Assembly (NCBI RefSeq): GCF_902459465.1
Contig: NC_047063.1
Span: 7,439,343 to 7,503,342 of the forward strand
Direction of reading: 5' to 3'
From: Asterias rubens
Taxonomy: Eukaryota > Echinodermata > Asteroidea > Forcipulatida > Asteriidae
Length of the DNA: 64,000 nt
The position numbers and the translations under genes are program-made. The notes beneath the pieces are model-generated. The model had not been told where the DNA came from. It ran no database searches and saw nothing but the letters and a program-made list of their open reading frames with translations. This document shows, in pieces, positions 1 through 13,200 of this stretch (the stretch's first letter is position 1; every line of letters begins with the position of its first letter).

Positions 1-18
1 CGCCTAGTAGCCAGTTGA

Positions 19-560
19 CTTCTAAGTGAGTCTCAGTTTAAGAAGGCTCCAGGGCCCAATTTCATAGAGCTGCTAAGCACAAAAATTTGCTTAGCATGAA
101 ATTTCCTACTTGATAAAAACAGACTTACCAACCAAATTTCATGTGATTTTCAGGATAAGCAAACAAAAGCTGAATACCAGTAACAAGCACTATGTAACAA
201 ATGGAAATTTGGCTGGTAATCCTGTTTTTATCAGGGAAGAAATTTCATGCTTAGCAAATTTTTGTGCTTAGCAGCTCTATGAAATTGGGCCCAGGGCCCT
301 CCAAGTACACCTTTGGTTTTTGGAATCATTATCTTGTTTTATTTCTATGTACAAAATGTTGACGTCTGCACTCATACCAGAGATGTCAAATTTTGTTTAA
401 AGGAGTACCTCACGCCTTCTCAGCGAGTCTCAGTTCAAGAAGACTCCAGGGCCTGCCAAGTATACCTTTGGTTTTTGGAATCATTATCTTGTTTTAATCC
501 TTTATACAAAATTATGACGTCTGCAGTTCGTACTACAGATGTTAAATTCTGTTAAAAGGA
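19..560. repeat. Tandem duplication (~145-bp unit) with one copy split by a foldback element
   Basis: Copy A (about 19-51 and 293-408) and copy B (about 416-560) share GAGTCTCAGTT, CTTTGGTTTTTGGAATCATT and ACGTCTGCA in the same order. Copy A is interrupted by the element at 52-292; copy B is uninterrupted. Confidence 0.8.
52..292. mobile_element. Foldback MITE, GGGCCCAATTTCATAGAGC family
   Basis: A 241-bp palindromic element with near-perfect terminal inverted repeats (GGGCCCAATTTCATAGAGCT and its inverse). It has no coding capacity. Related copies are at 20738-21060, 41565-41742 and 41905-42090. Confidence 0.85.
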
Positions 561-1074
561 ACGTTACAGAATCGGTAAGAAACAAAAATCGTTAAGATCA
601 CAGATTTACATAAAACTTTAACACGGTCTAATGATAATGATGGTAGAAAACATCCTTTGAAATATTTCTGTCTGAAATGTCACAATAGGAGACTTTCCAA
701 CGCTAGGCGGCAGCAGACATACCGGGTAAATTTCCATTGTTTACGTAGTTCTGAACATGCGCATAATTCTGAGAACAATGGATTTACCCGGTAAGTCTGC
801 TGCCCTCTATCATCCCAGAAAGTCTCCCATTGCTGAGAAATAAATAATCTAATTTGCGTTTGAGGTTTATTGCTCAGTGAGCGTTTTTTTTCCCCCATTT
901 TTTGTTTGCATCGATGTAATCAAAAATTGATTTTTCACTATTTTCTTGTGACCCAGATGGGTGATCGACCTTAAACTTCTACAGGTTTGTGAGTTTATGT
1001 ATGGTGAATTACATGAAGTGCTTACACTGCCAGCAACTGTTTTGTTAGCAAAACCAATTCTGTAATGTTCCTTT
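555..1074. mobile_element. MITE with AAAGGAACGTTACAGAAT ends, containing a nested MITE
   Basis: Terminal inverted repeats AAAGGAACGTTACAGAATYG and its inverse lie about 520 bp apart. A second element (683-832) sits inside. It ends about 60 bp past the donor of Artemis exon 5. Confidence 0.75.
683..832. mobile_element. Foldback MITE, GGCAGCAGACATACCGGG family
   Basis: About 150 bp with inverted ends CAATRGGAGACTTT and arms reading GGCAGCAGACNTACCGGGTA. Relatives are at about 23538-23700 and 35643-35796. Confidence 0.8.
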
Positions 1075-1132
1075 AAATGAGTACTGCAGTGCCCCAGTTA
1101 CTGTGTCTCGCGGGGAGGTTAGAATGCCTGAC

Positions 1133-1234
1133 CTGTTTCCAGAATGCAGTAGTTCCATACGTGCTGCTTCACCTTTAGCAAAGCGAAAATCACCGGTGTA
1201 TAACACATTGCCTTCATCACCCTCAAACAAGAAC
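1133..1234 (-). CDS. DCLRE1C: Artemis exon 5 (TGDFR motif)
   Basis: A 102-nt exon between a TTCCACAG acceptor and a GTCAGG donor encodes [20 protein letters not shown] through [18 protein letters not shown] carries the conserved Asp of the metallo-beta-lactamase core. The exon enters and leaves in phase 2. The next exon should lie left of the window; positions 555-1074 hold only a foldback element. Confidence 0.93.
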
Positions 1235-4200
1235 CTGTGGAAAAGTATAAGGTCAGTAGGGGCCATTCAGAATAGTCTCTCAAAATTGGAGGGGTAAAAA
1301 GAGATAACTGAAAATAGAAATTAAGTTTTTATTTGAAAAAAAATACTGATTTATACAATATTTATATTTAATAGATGGAAAATGCTGCAGTACCCACAAA
1401 AATAGGATTCGAGCTGTCTCTAGCTACTGGGCAATCTCGGTTGTCTAGTTGGTAAGAACTGCAAATGTCAAAAAAACATAAGCACAGAATTGGCGCTTAC
1501 GGACGCAAGGATTCTGTGCCTACAGCAAGCCTATTTCACAGGTTAGCGGCGAATTTTGGCTTCTGCGCAGGCATTCTACACTTACAAGGCTAGCGCAGAA
1601 ATTTGGCGCTTGCACGTAAGTAGAGAATTCGTGATTGAAGCGCAGAATACGGCAGTAAGCAGAGCAATGAAATTGGGCCCTGATGCTTTGTTTTTGGCAC
1701 CAAGACGTGTTATTCCTGGTAGGGGCACATCTATGACTATGAGGAACTTGTAAATATCTATTGGAACATTTCAAGGGGCACCAAGGCAATGAACACCAAC
1801 ATTGAGCAACGCTGGAAGTATCAGGCCTTGTATACAACATCACTCCAAACATTTGGAACGTTACAGCCATTTCTAGAAACAGACAATACTCAAAGTAGGT
1901 ATAAGACACACATTCTTATACAAATCTTGATCTTATCACTTCTTTTAGTCTTACTCCAGAGGGCGCCAGACTCTTGGTCCAGTGTGAATTATTACATAAA
2001 TGAATGATACAGGACAATGTAACAAACCCCATCTTAATTTTGGTTTTACCCATATATAGTTGTACACCGATGTGTGTTAGGACTGTATACTTTCCCGAGC
2101 ACTGGGGAAAAAATCGCCTGGGCATATTACTCGGTTGAGATTCAAACCTGTGATATTTGCAGTTCTACCCAACTAGACAACCGAGATTGCCCAGTAGCTA
2201 GAGACAGTTCAAATCCTATTTTTGACGGTACTGCAGTGTTTTCCATCTATTAAATATAAATATTGTATAAATCAGTAGCTGTTTTCAAATAAAAACTTAA
2301 TTTCTATTTTCAGTTATCTCTTTTTACCCCTCCAATTTTGAGAGACTATTCTGAATGGCCCCTAGCGTACATGTATAAGAGTGTTCCTATGCCCTCATTC
2401 CCACCATTACAGCCTGTACAATAAATGCCCACATAAATACCAACGGGGTTCCCATGGGAATCTGTGTATAAGACATCATCATCCACAATGACCCTACTGC
2501 TCTTAAAGCTATAGTGTTCCTGAGCCAATATTTGGGTACAAATATTTCCAAAGTGGATTTGTTTTTTCTATTCGCAGAGCAAACCTTGTTGTTATTTTTT
2601 GTCCCAACAAGAGTGTGTGGTCTCCAACTTAAAGGGAAGATTCTATCGACCTTATACCTTTTAAAGCGGCATTGGACACTTTCGGTACAGAAAAAAAATT
2701 AAAAGTTCACAGATTTACAAATAACTTACAGGGTTTACAGAAGGTAATGGTGAAAGACTTCTCTTGAAATATTAATCCATGAAATGCTTTACTTTTTGAG
2801 AAAACATTAAAACAATATCAATTCTCGCGGATTTATTTTAAACACATGTCATGACACGGCGAAACGTGCAGGAACAAGGGTGGGTTTTCCCGTTATTTTC
2901 TCCCGACTCCGATGACCGATTAAGCCTAAATTTTCACAGGTTTGTTATTTTATATAGAAGTTGTGATACACGAAGTGTGGGCCTTGGACAGTACTGTATA
3001 CCGAAAGTGTCCAATGGCTTTAAGGACCCTCTATGGTAAAACAACTTCCTTTTTGGCCTTATGGTACTTCTTCAAACCAGAATCTTCTAATCCAAATTAT
3101 CATATTTAACTAAATAATCTACCAAAACCAAACCATGAATTTCCCTTTAAATCTACCCATGTATGACTCATCTTGGTAATTCCTTCAGATAATGTCTTAC
3201 CATGGTGGAGAATTCTTTCTCCGTCCAACTGTTTAGACCATCCAGGACAGTTTGGAAGAGATGTTTAAAGGGCAGTACAAAAAAGGGTTGTTGAAAAAAG
3301 TGATGGTTCCTTGTAATTTTTGAAATATCTTTTCATCACTTTAAAGGCAGTGGACACTATTGGTAATTACTCAAAATAATTATTAGCATAAGACCTTACT
3401 TGGTAATGAGTAATGGGGAGAGGTTGATAGTATAAAACATTGTGAGAAACGGCTCCCTCTGAAGTGACGTAGTTTTCGAGAAATAAGTAATTTTCCACGA
3501 ATTTGATTTCAAGACCTAAGAATTAGATTTTGAGGTCTCCAAATCAAGCATCTGAAAGCTCACAACTTTGTGTGACGGGGGTGTTTTTTCTTGTAACAGT
3601 TATCTCGCAACTTTGACGACCAATAATTGAGAGCTCAAATTTTCACAGGTTTGTTATTTTATGCATATGTTGAGATACACATAGTGAGAAGACTGGTCTT
3701 TGACAATTACCAAACGTGTCCAGTGTCTTTAACAGGCATGGCATATTGGCTTTGGAAAAAGTAGGAATAAAAGACTACAAGGACAAAAATTGACTGGGTA
3801 ATTCTTGCAACCAGTTGATTTATGTTCCGAAAATTCCAACTAAGGACAAAGTTATCAAACTTACAATCTTGAGAGAAAAAAACCTTGTCCATTCCCAAGA
3901 TTTGCAAAGCAACCTACGACCCTTTGAAGATTTACAACCCCCTGCGAAATGAGACTTCAACAGGATCAAATAAAATGCCACAATTCTCTGAATGGTGTGC
4001 TCTTGTGTGTACTTAACAAAGGTAGGGTCATCATTTAAAAATAAAATTTCAAAAAAATGTTGATTTATAGGCACAGACTGTAAGTTACATTTGTGAAAGT
4101 GTCTGCTGTTTACATTGCTACTTGCTGAGAGAAAAAAAAAACAAAAAAAACTTTCATGTTTTGGCAAATCCATCCATGTTTAGCGAGTGACGGCAGGTAT

Positions 4201-7200
4201 CAAACTCATCTCAGGGTCCAATTTCATAAAACTGTTTTAAAGCCATTGGACACTTTCGGAACAGAAACAAAATTAAAAGTTCACAGATTTACAAATAACC
4301 AGGGTTTACTGAAGGTAATGGTGAAAGACTTCTCTTGAAATATTATTCCATTAAATGCTTTACTTTTTGAGAAAACATTATAACAATATCAATTCTCAAT
4401 ATCAAGAATTACGGATTAATTTTAAACACATGTCCTGACACCGCGAAACATGCGGGTTTTTCCGTTATTTTTCCGTCGGTTTTCCCGACTCCGATGACCG
4501 ATTGAGTGTTAATTTTCACAGGTTTGTTATTTTATGTATAAGTTGTGATACACAAAGTGTGGGCCGTGGACAACACTGTTTACCGAAAGTGTCCAATGGC
4601 TTTAAAGCAGAAAATACTTTTGCGCAGCAAAATTCTTTGCAGAATTCTTTTCAATTTGAATTATGAATTTACATGTACAAATGGTGTAGGCTCTAATATA
4701 CATTTATGGCTGTTTTCAAGATTTTTCCAAGGGCAAAACAATAGAAAACAGACTAAAGTTGGACAAAATATCATCACTGAACCGAGTTAGTTTTTATGGT
4801 GATTAATTTTGGGAGAATTCACCAATCTCTGACCCTAACTTTCTGCAGAAAATAACTAGCACTGGCAGTTGGAAGATAAGTCTGAGTCTCAAGGGTGCTT
4901 TTTATAGCGCAATATTTCTTCTTCTCGGCTAAAAAAATACCTAAATAAATTTTTATTTTGTTTTTATTTTTTGTGAGGACACTTTGAACCTTTGAGGATA
5001 AATGGCTCATAAATCAGGAGTAACTTACATGACAGATCCAGGGCAGTGACCAGCGGCTAGCAACGACACCAGAACCTGTTTGTCCTGAAAGAATAAAAAT
5101 GCACTGACGATTAAAGGGAGTGAGACCTTTCCATTGTTGATAAACAAAGTGCGCTGGTTGGCATGGCAGGTCGAATGTTAGGAAAAAATCAAGTTGTGTT
5201 GAAACAAATTGTGACAAAATTCACATTTTCTGAAAAGATTCATGAGTTGAAATATTCAACATATTTTAAATATTTTAACATATCTGCACTATGGCTATCT
5301 GTTTTTGATTTGTATGTATAGCTCTCCATAGTTGGTTAGGAGCCTACAGCAGCGTTTGATAGAATAAAGCATTTTGAGAAACATTTCACTCTGAAGCAAT
5401 GTATGTAAAAAGAAATAAAATAAAAACACGATACAATTCTCAGATTGTGTATTTCTGTTTGGTATAATTATTCCTGCCTCGACAAATTTGCTAAAGATTT
5501 TTGGCAATACCTCAAAAACACATGACCACTTTTTGAAACAAAATGTTTCGATGTTAGTTTTATTTTGTATATAAAACAATTGAACGGTTCAACAAACCCA
5601 AAATTATACTTTCCCTTTATATTTCAATTGATTTACAACTGATTAACGTTATCTCTTGACATTTCCACATGAACTGAGCTGGAAAGCGATTCAAGTCTGT
5701 TAGATTCATCATCTATCCAAGGTCTTATCAAAGCATTATCTTTCAAATTATTCATTACATATTTTATGGCACTCGGCAATTTCCTTTTCATTTCAAAAGT
5801 CTCTGAAGATTAAATTTGGTTCTGATACACTAAATATGGAGTTGTGTAGATCGATAGAGCATGTGAAGCAATGAGAGTTATGAAATAGTTTAGCTTCAGT
5901 GATTAGACACAATGAAACAAAAGACTGGGTGTCAGCATATGAATTTGCACACCTTAAAGGCAGTGGACACTATTGGTAATTACTCAAAATAATTATTAGC
6001 ATAAAACCTTTCTTGGTGACAAGTAATGGGGAGAGGTTGGTGGTATAAAACATTGTGAGAGACAGCTCCCTCTGAAGTGCCATAGTGCCAAATTTGCTTG
6101 AAGATAAATACGTTATCACACGCACGCTCGTGGAAATACGGAAAATATAGCGCGTCTAAATCGAGCATAAATATAAATGCTATATAATTCATAACCATCT
6201 AGAACTATGAATTACAGAAAAGGCAATCATTTTATTTTAATCAATCAAAAATAAGAAATTTGAAAGAGGTCCTGCCTTTTCCTTTGTGTCATCACAGAGC
6301 GTGATTAGCGTCGGCTCCTCAATCGGTAGACTGATTAGGAATGGCTCCAGATGAACAAACCGTCTGTCTGTCAGTAGAAACTCACGTGTAACTTCAGAGC
6401 AGTAGAGCTTGATGTGTGTACTGGTATACAGGGAGAAATCAAAACTCACAATTACTAAACACGGGTCTGAAATTTCATCTTCAAGGGTATGAACCCTTTT
6501 TTACGACACAAAACACAAACATCCACAGATTTACATGAAACTTACACAATTTAAAGATAATGACTTAGAAAGCTTCCCTTAAAGTGTTAATTGCTGAGGT
6601 GCTGTAAATACTCTACACAAACAAAATTCTTTAGACAAAAACTATTTTAGTATGTGCCACGGATTTACGTGACTCTCCTGAAATCATTGCTCTGTGACTT
6701 GTCACTTTTTTCCTAAAAAAACTTGATGACTAATGAAGCTGAAACTTCTACAGGTAAATTATACTACATAAGTGTATACATCTTCATTCACAGTGCTGTT
6801 AAATATGAAAAGAATCAAACCCTTCATTTGATGTTGCACACTATAAATGATACATATGGACCTATCCACACACCACTGATTGATACTACCTCAATCTTTG
6901 ATGATGATCACTTTGCCACAAGCCAGACACGAAAATCTGGAAAATGCTTCATTACAAATTACAACCCACAGTTTCCAATGTCCTCATCCTCCACAATCAT
7001 TAAAAGTGAAATACTGAACGACAGACGTCCCCTACCAGTATAGACAATGAACCCTTCCCATGAAATATGCTAATTACATTCACGCATGCGTGCAGACCCT
7101 GTCGGTTGGCAAACGCCGTAGAGTTGTGCACTGAGCAGACGCGCAATCGCGTCTGCATCACGCAGCCATTAGTTGTGTACAAAACAGCGCGATGTTCCCT

Positions 7201-10200
7201 CATTTTGCCAACCAAAACGTTAGTGCGCACGCGCTATGTGCAATTTACATATTTCATGGGAAGGGAGATTTATTATTAAGTGTGACCTTGTTCATTCTTT
7301 GTCTTTCTGGCAGGCATTGGTCATACGGGAAAGTTTACATTTGGTGTCATGATTTCCACATAAATCCAAGAGTTATGAAAATAAAAGCTGGACAAGTTTC
7401 GAGATATGTGCCCCCTTTCATCATATCAAAAGTTGATAAGAATTGGACAAAGCAATCTCCATAAAATATAAGATTTATGTTTTCTTCTGTTAGGCTGTGT
7501 ACAAATCATGCCTGCAGGAAGTCCAGGCTTGGTTGCTATTTTGTAAACATGTGATGTCACAGGTCACATGTCTATATACAATCACTTAGAGCATGGAGGA
7601 AGCAGCTAGTCCAGCTGTCAAGTGAAATTGGTTGGGTTCTAAATTAAAGTTTAAAGGCACTGGACACTTTGGGTAATTACTCAAAATAATTGTTATCATA
7701 TAAATTTACTTGGTAAAAAGAAATGAAGAGCTGCTAAGATAGTATTTAAAACAGTGTGAGAAAGGGCTCCCTCTGTCGTAATGTAATTTTCTAGAAAGAG
7801 GTATTTCTCACTCAAATAATAAAAGACTTCAGCTGAAGCCTTTAATTATGAATCTGAAAGCACACAAAGTAATGCAACGAGGGTGTTTTTCTTTCTGTGC
7901 AGTGCAGTGTCTTTAAAGGGCAGAAGAAAGGTCAGCTTCTGCTTTGAAACCTTGTGTTTGTTTGTTTGTTTGTTTGTTTGTTTGTTTGTTTGTTTGTTTG
8001 TTTGTTTGTTTGTTTGTTTGTTTGTTTGTTTGTTTGTTTGTCTTTTGTTTGTTTTGAAACCTAAAATGAAACTGAATGCAGATACTTGTGATTTTTGGCA
8101 TTGCTGTGTAGCATTGTGTCATAAACTAGTAGTGACAACTTTTAAATTGATTGCACGTATTGGGGAAATAACTAGTTCCAAATATGTTTATATGAAAATG
8201 AACTGGCTTTTGAAAGTGAGGATGTAGTTTTTCTAAGGAGTGACACCTGTGTTATTCCTGCAACCATCAAACTTTATTTGGAAAATGAAACTGAAAAAAA
8301 AGAAACATATTGCTTGAAGGCACAAGCAGTTTATGTTTAATGGTTTGTTAAAACACTCGCTTTGAACATATATCACTTTCAACTTCTATTTTTAAAAACA
8401 AAATTAAACTGGTTTCCCTTTCAAATTCAAAATAGACAATTACTTAGTAGGCCTAGAAGTAATACTGAGTTATAATACTGATGTCACTCATGCCATTGTT
8501 GCACAAATTTGTGTGCTTTCAGATGCATAACAAAAAGCTTCCGGCCTGAAGTCTTTTATTATTTGAGTGAAAAATTACCTCTTTCTCAAAAACTACATAA
8601 TGTTACTCACAATGTTTTATACTATCAACAGCTCTCAATTGCTCCTTTACCAAGTTAGTTTTATGCTATAACAACAACTATTTTGAGTAATAGTGTCCTG
8701 GGGTGGATTTCACAAAGAGTTAAGACTAGTCTTATCTCGAGTTAGGACGAGTTACTCGTTCTAACTTAGGACTAGCCACACGTTTTGTATATCTCCTAGG
8801 ACTAGTCCGAAAAGGACTAGTCCTAACTCTTTGTGAAATCGACCCCAGTGCCTTTAAATGTTTGTGGTGTCACAGCTAAGAAAAAGTACCAAACCACACA
8901 CACTGGCATGCTCAACTCTTACAGAACTGTTATGAAAGGCAATTCTAAACAGTTCTCAGATCGTAAGTAAAGGTCAGGATAATTACATGAGTTTAAAAAG
9001 AAAGGTTAGTTCTATTTGTAGTCTGAGGGGGCGCTATTTTGGGTACAAGCAAATTACCATGACTGTGTAGCAGTGACCCTCAAATGCTGCATCCATGTAC
9101 TTGACCTCAATTTCAATTCTCAAGTGCATTTTCAAAATGCCATTCCGTTTTTTTTGTTTACCGTCTAGTCTGTGGTTTTCCTTTTCACTTACAATAAATC
9201 ACAAGCAGAATGTTTTACTGCAAGTGCAATGTTGTGTTTTGGGTTTGCTTATCAAGTTTTTTGCCAGGATTTGGTAAAAAAAAGGTGGCAAAATTTGCTG
9301 GAATCTAAAAAAAAATGGTAGGCAAAAATGGTCACTTACAATACTTTGTACATTTAAAGACACTGGGCAGTGGACACTATTGGTAATTGTCAAAGACTAG
9401 CCTTCACAGTTGGTGTATCTCAACATGCATAAACTAACATACCTATGAACATTTAAATCTGAGGTCTCGCAATCAAATTCGTAGAACTTACTTCTTTCTC
9501 GAAAACTACATCACTTCAGAGGGAGCCGTTTCTCACAATGTTTTATACTATGAACCTCTCCCCATTACTCGTTACCAAGAAAGGTTTTATGCTAATAATT
9601 ATTTTGAGTAACTACCAATAGTGTTCACAGGGTGTCCAAACAACAGGGTGTCGACATTTACAAACAGGGTGTCCAAAAGAGACACACAGACACCCCTCTA
9701 GCTGATTCTATGAGGTTACATTTAAAGGCACTGGACACTATTGGTAATTTCTCAAAAAAATTGTTAGCATAGAAACTTACTTGGTAACAAGCAATGGAGA
9801 GCTGATTGATAGTGAAAAACATTGTGAGAAACGGCTCCCTCTAAAGTAAAGTCGTTTTCGAGAAAGAAGTTATTTTCCACTAAAATATTTGAATTTTATT
9901 TCGAGACCTCAGAATTAGATTTTGAGGTCCTGAAATCAAGCATCTGAAAGAACACAACTTTCTTCCATTATTATCTCGCAACTTCGTTGACCAATTTGAG
10001 TTCAAATTTTCACAGGTTCGTTTTTTTTATGTTGAGATGCACTTAGTGAGAATACTGGTCTTTGACAATTACCAAAGGTGTCCAGTGTCCTTAAGCTATT
10101 ATGTTGCTAAGTCAGTTAGTAAATAAAAAAAATTGAAAACAAGAAAGAAAAAACAGGATTATTTTGAGCAGCCAAGAAATGAAAATACTTCACAGATGCT

Positions 10201-13200
10201 TAGGTCTGTATGCTTTGTTTTTGAAAGGGCAAGAGCACTTAGGCATTTTCACCTTGGTAAAGGGCACCCTATTTAGGAAATTGTAAATTTCTCTTGAAGC
10301 ATTTCAAGGGCACCAAAGTAATGACCAGGGGCAGGGGTCGAAATTAAGTGTATTTGATGGTAGTCAGCAGGGCTAGTAGTAACCAATAATTTTTAGTAGC
10401 CCTGATGAGATTTTGGTAGGCCGGAAAACATACAGTATTATGTCTCGGCACAAACTTTACTATACACCATCAGCACAGTTCATTGCTGTTTGTGATATTG
10501 ATTTTTTCATTATTCGTCCAATAGCCAGCCGGCTATGAAACTGGAAAAATGAGTAGCCCGGCTCTAAATCTGGTAGTCCCGGGCTAGCGGGCTAGTGGCA
10601 ATTTCGACCCCTGCAGGGGGGGGGGGGGGGGGGGCATGGAGGCAAATTTCCTCAGGCCTGGCCAAGAAATGCAAAATACTTTGAACACAGCTGCTCTTAT
10701 ATTATGTGATCATTGTATACATCAATGGGTAGTGTTTACTTGTGTTGTGTGACAGAAAGATGAGGAATGACCTTGTGTGTTGATCATCAGTCAGAGATGC
10801 TATGGGCCATAATGGGGATGTGTAGACAAAGTACACACACTGTTGGTCACAGCTGACCCCAGAGTCGTATCATGGCAACGTAATTATAAGGTATCAAATA
10901 GTAACGCTTTAATATTGATACTCTGTATAAGAACCAAGGTATAACCTTCCAATGTGTTTTTTTAACCACAAAGTGCAATCTTTAAAGGGAAGGTACACGT
11001 TCGGTAGTTGTCAAAGACCAGTCTTCTCATTTGGTGTATCCCAACATAAGCATAAAATAACAATCCTGTGAAAATTTGGGCTCAATTAGTCATTGGAGTT
11101 GCGAGAGAAACAACACCCTTGTTGGACGAATTTGTGTGCTTTTAGATAGGAATAAAAGACTTCTAGCTAGAAGTCTTTTATTAGTGAGAAATTACCTCTT
11201 GCTCAAAAACTACGTTACTTCAGAGGGAGTCGTTTCCCACAATGTTTTATACTATCAGCAGCTCTCCAGTGCTTGTTACCAAGTCAGTTTTTAAGTTAAT
11301 ATTTGTTTTGAGTAATTACCGAACGTGTACCTTCCCTTTTAAGGCAGTGACACTATTGGTAGTAGTTACTCCAGGCCCCGACACTCCACAGAGGCATTGA
11401 AGGCCATTGTCTCCATACCCCTAGTCTTAATCAAGGAGCTCCAGCCAGTCCCTACCTGCAAAATCCCAGTCCCCATCACTCAATTCCGCCGGCGCATCCC
11501 CCTAATAACACAGTGCATAATACGTGTACAGCGTATGTACACATACGTACTGTACGTACAACCATCTGTACGGTACACGTGTTGAAGACACGACCGTACT
11601 CATGACTACGCTTTACTGTTCTCGCTGTACAATGTACTGCACAAACAATGTTTACATTGGTCGTGTATACACTACTGCGTGCAATTTTTTTTGCTGAATC
11701 ATGTCGCGCACCGGGCTGTGGCACACTTCACCAACAGCCTCGAATCAAGGCTACCATACCCCCTGGTCATTGCATTGGACCAATGGTGCACTTGAAATAC
11801 TCCAATAGACATTTACAACTCTCGTGTAGAGTGCCCTTTACCAATGAAAAATGCCTGGATGCCCTTGCCCTTTCAAAAATGAAGCATACAGGCCTGTTAC
11901 TCAAAATAATTGTAAGCACAAAAACTTACTAACTAGCAATGGAGAGCTGTTAATAGTATAAAACAATGTGAGAAACGGCTCCCTTGGAAGTCACATAGTT
12001 TTTGAGAAAGAGGTAATTTCTCACTCAATTAAAAAAAAAGTAAGACGTCAGGCCTTAATTAAACCCTTTTTTAGGTATCTGACAACACACACATTATTTT
12101 GTGCAACAATGGTGCTTTGACTTTCATTGTTCTCTTGCAACTTGGATAACCAAGTGAGTACAGTGCTCAGCTTTTGATAGTATGACACATGTACATGTAG
12201 GCCTATAAAGCATTTTGAGAATCTTTCACTTCAAAATAATGTGGTTATATGGAAAAAGATATATTTTAGCTATTAGCCCCCAAATTTGAATTTGAGAAAT
12301 GTTACTGACTGTCAGAAACCTTTCTCAGATTGTGTCATTCCAATTATGAATTTTTCTTCTTGGACTAAAGTGTAAACTTCTGGCTTTTTTGCGATATGAT
12401 ATTTTCACAACTAAAAACAACCTTTAAAGGCAGTGGACACTATCGGTAATTACTCAAAATAATTATCAGCATAAAACCTCACTTGGTAACGAGTAATGGG
12501 GAGAGGTTGATGGTATAAAACATTGTGAGAAACGGCTCCCGCTGAAGTGGCATAGTGTTCGAGAAAGAAGTAATTTTCCACGAATTTGAATTCGAGACCT
12601 CAAGTTTAGAATTTGAGGTCTCGAAATCAAGCATCTAAAAGCACACAACTTCGTGTGGCAAGGGTGTTTTTTTCTTTCACAGTTATCTCGCAACTCCGAC
12701 CACCAATCGAGCTCAAATTTTCACAGGTTTGTTATTTTATGCATATGTTGATATACACAAAGTGAGAAGACTGGTCTTTGACAATTACCAATAGTGTCCA
12801 ATGTCTTTAAAGGTATTTTATAGGCTACTTTCTGTTATTGTCAACGGCAAGTATCACCTAGTGTATCCCAAAACAAATAAAATAAATAACCTCTTGAAAT
12901 TCAGAAGCCTTTTTCAGATTCAAGTTTTGCAAGTCTGAGTCATTTCTCACAATATTTTATACAAGATTCTGTGTTCAAATGTGTTCAAAATTCAAATAAC
13001 AGTGTAAACTTGGACCTGAGCTATTCATCACATTTTGGTAGTTACATGTACATGATGTAGTTTCTTTTTAGAGTCAAACTGCAATACAAAGTGGAATGAA
13101 AAGAAACAACCCTCTGATTAATTAAAAAATAACTAAAATCGTGTTTTTCTATTGTAAACATACACAATTGTAAAACTTATGTCCAATTTCAAGTTATAAA

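Noticed and set aside
2346-2528. Minus-strand frame containing [12 protein letters not shown], superficially like the Artemis VLYTGDF segment
   Set aside because: The resemblance is a few residues; the correct Artemis exon is at 1133-1234 and the phases leave no room for another exon here.
7883-8227. 114-codon open frame on the plus strand
   Set aside because: It is produced by the (TTTG)n microsatellite and gives only Phe-Val-Cys-Leu repeats.
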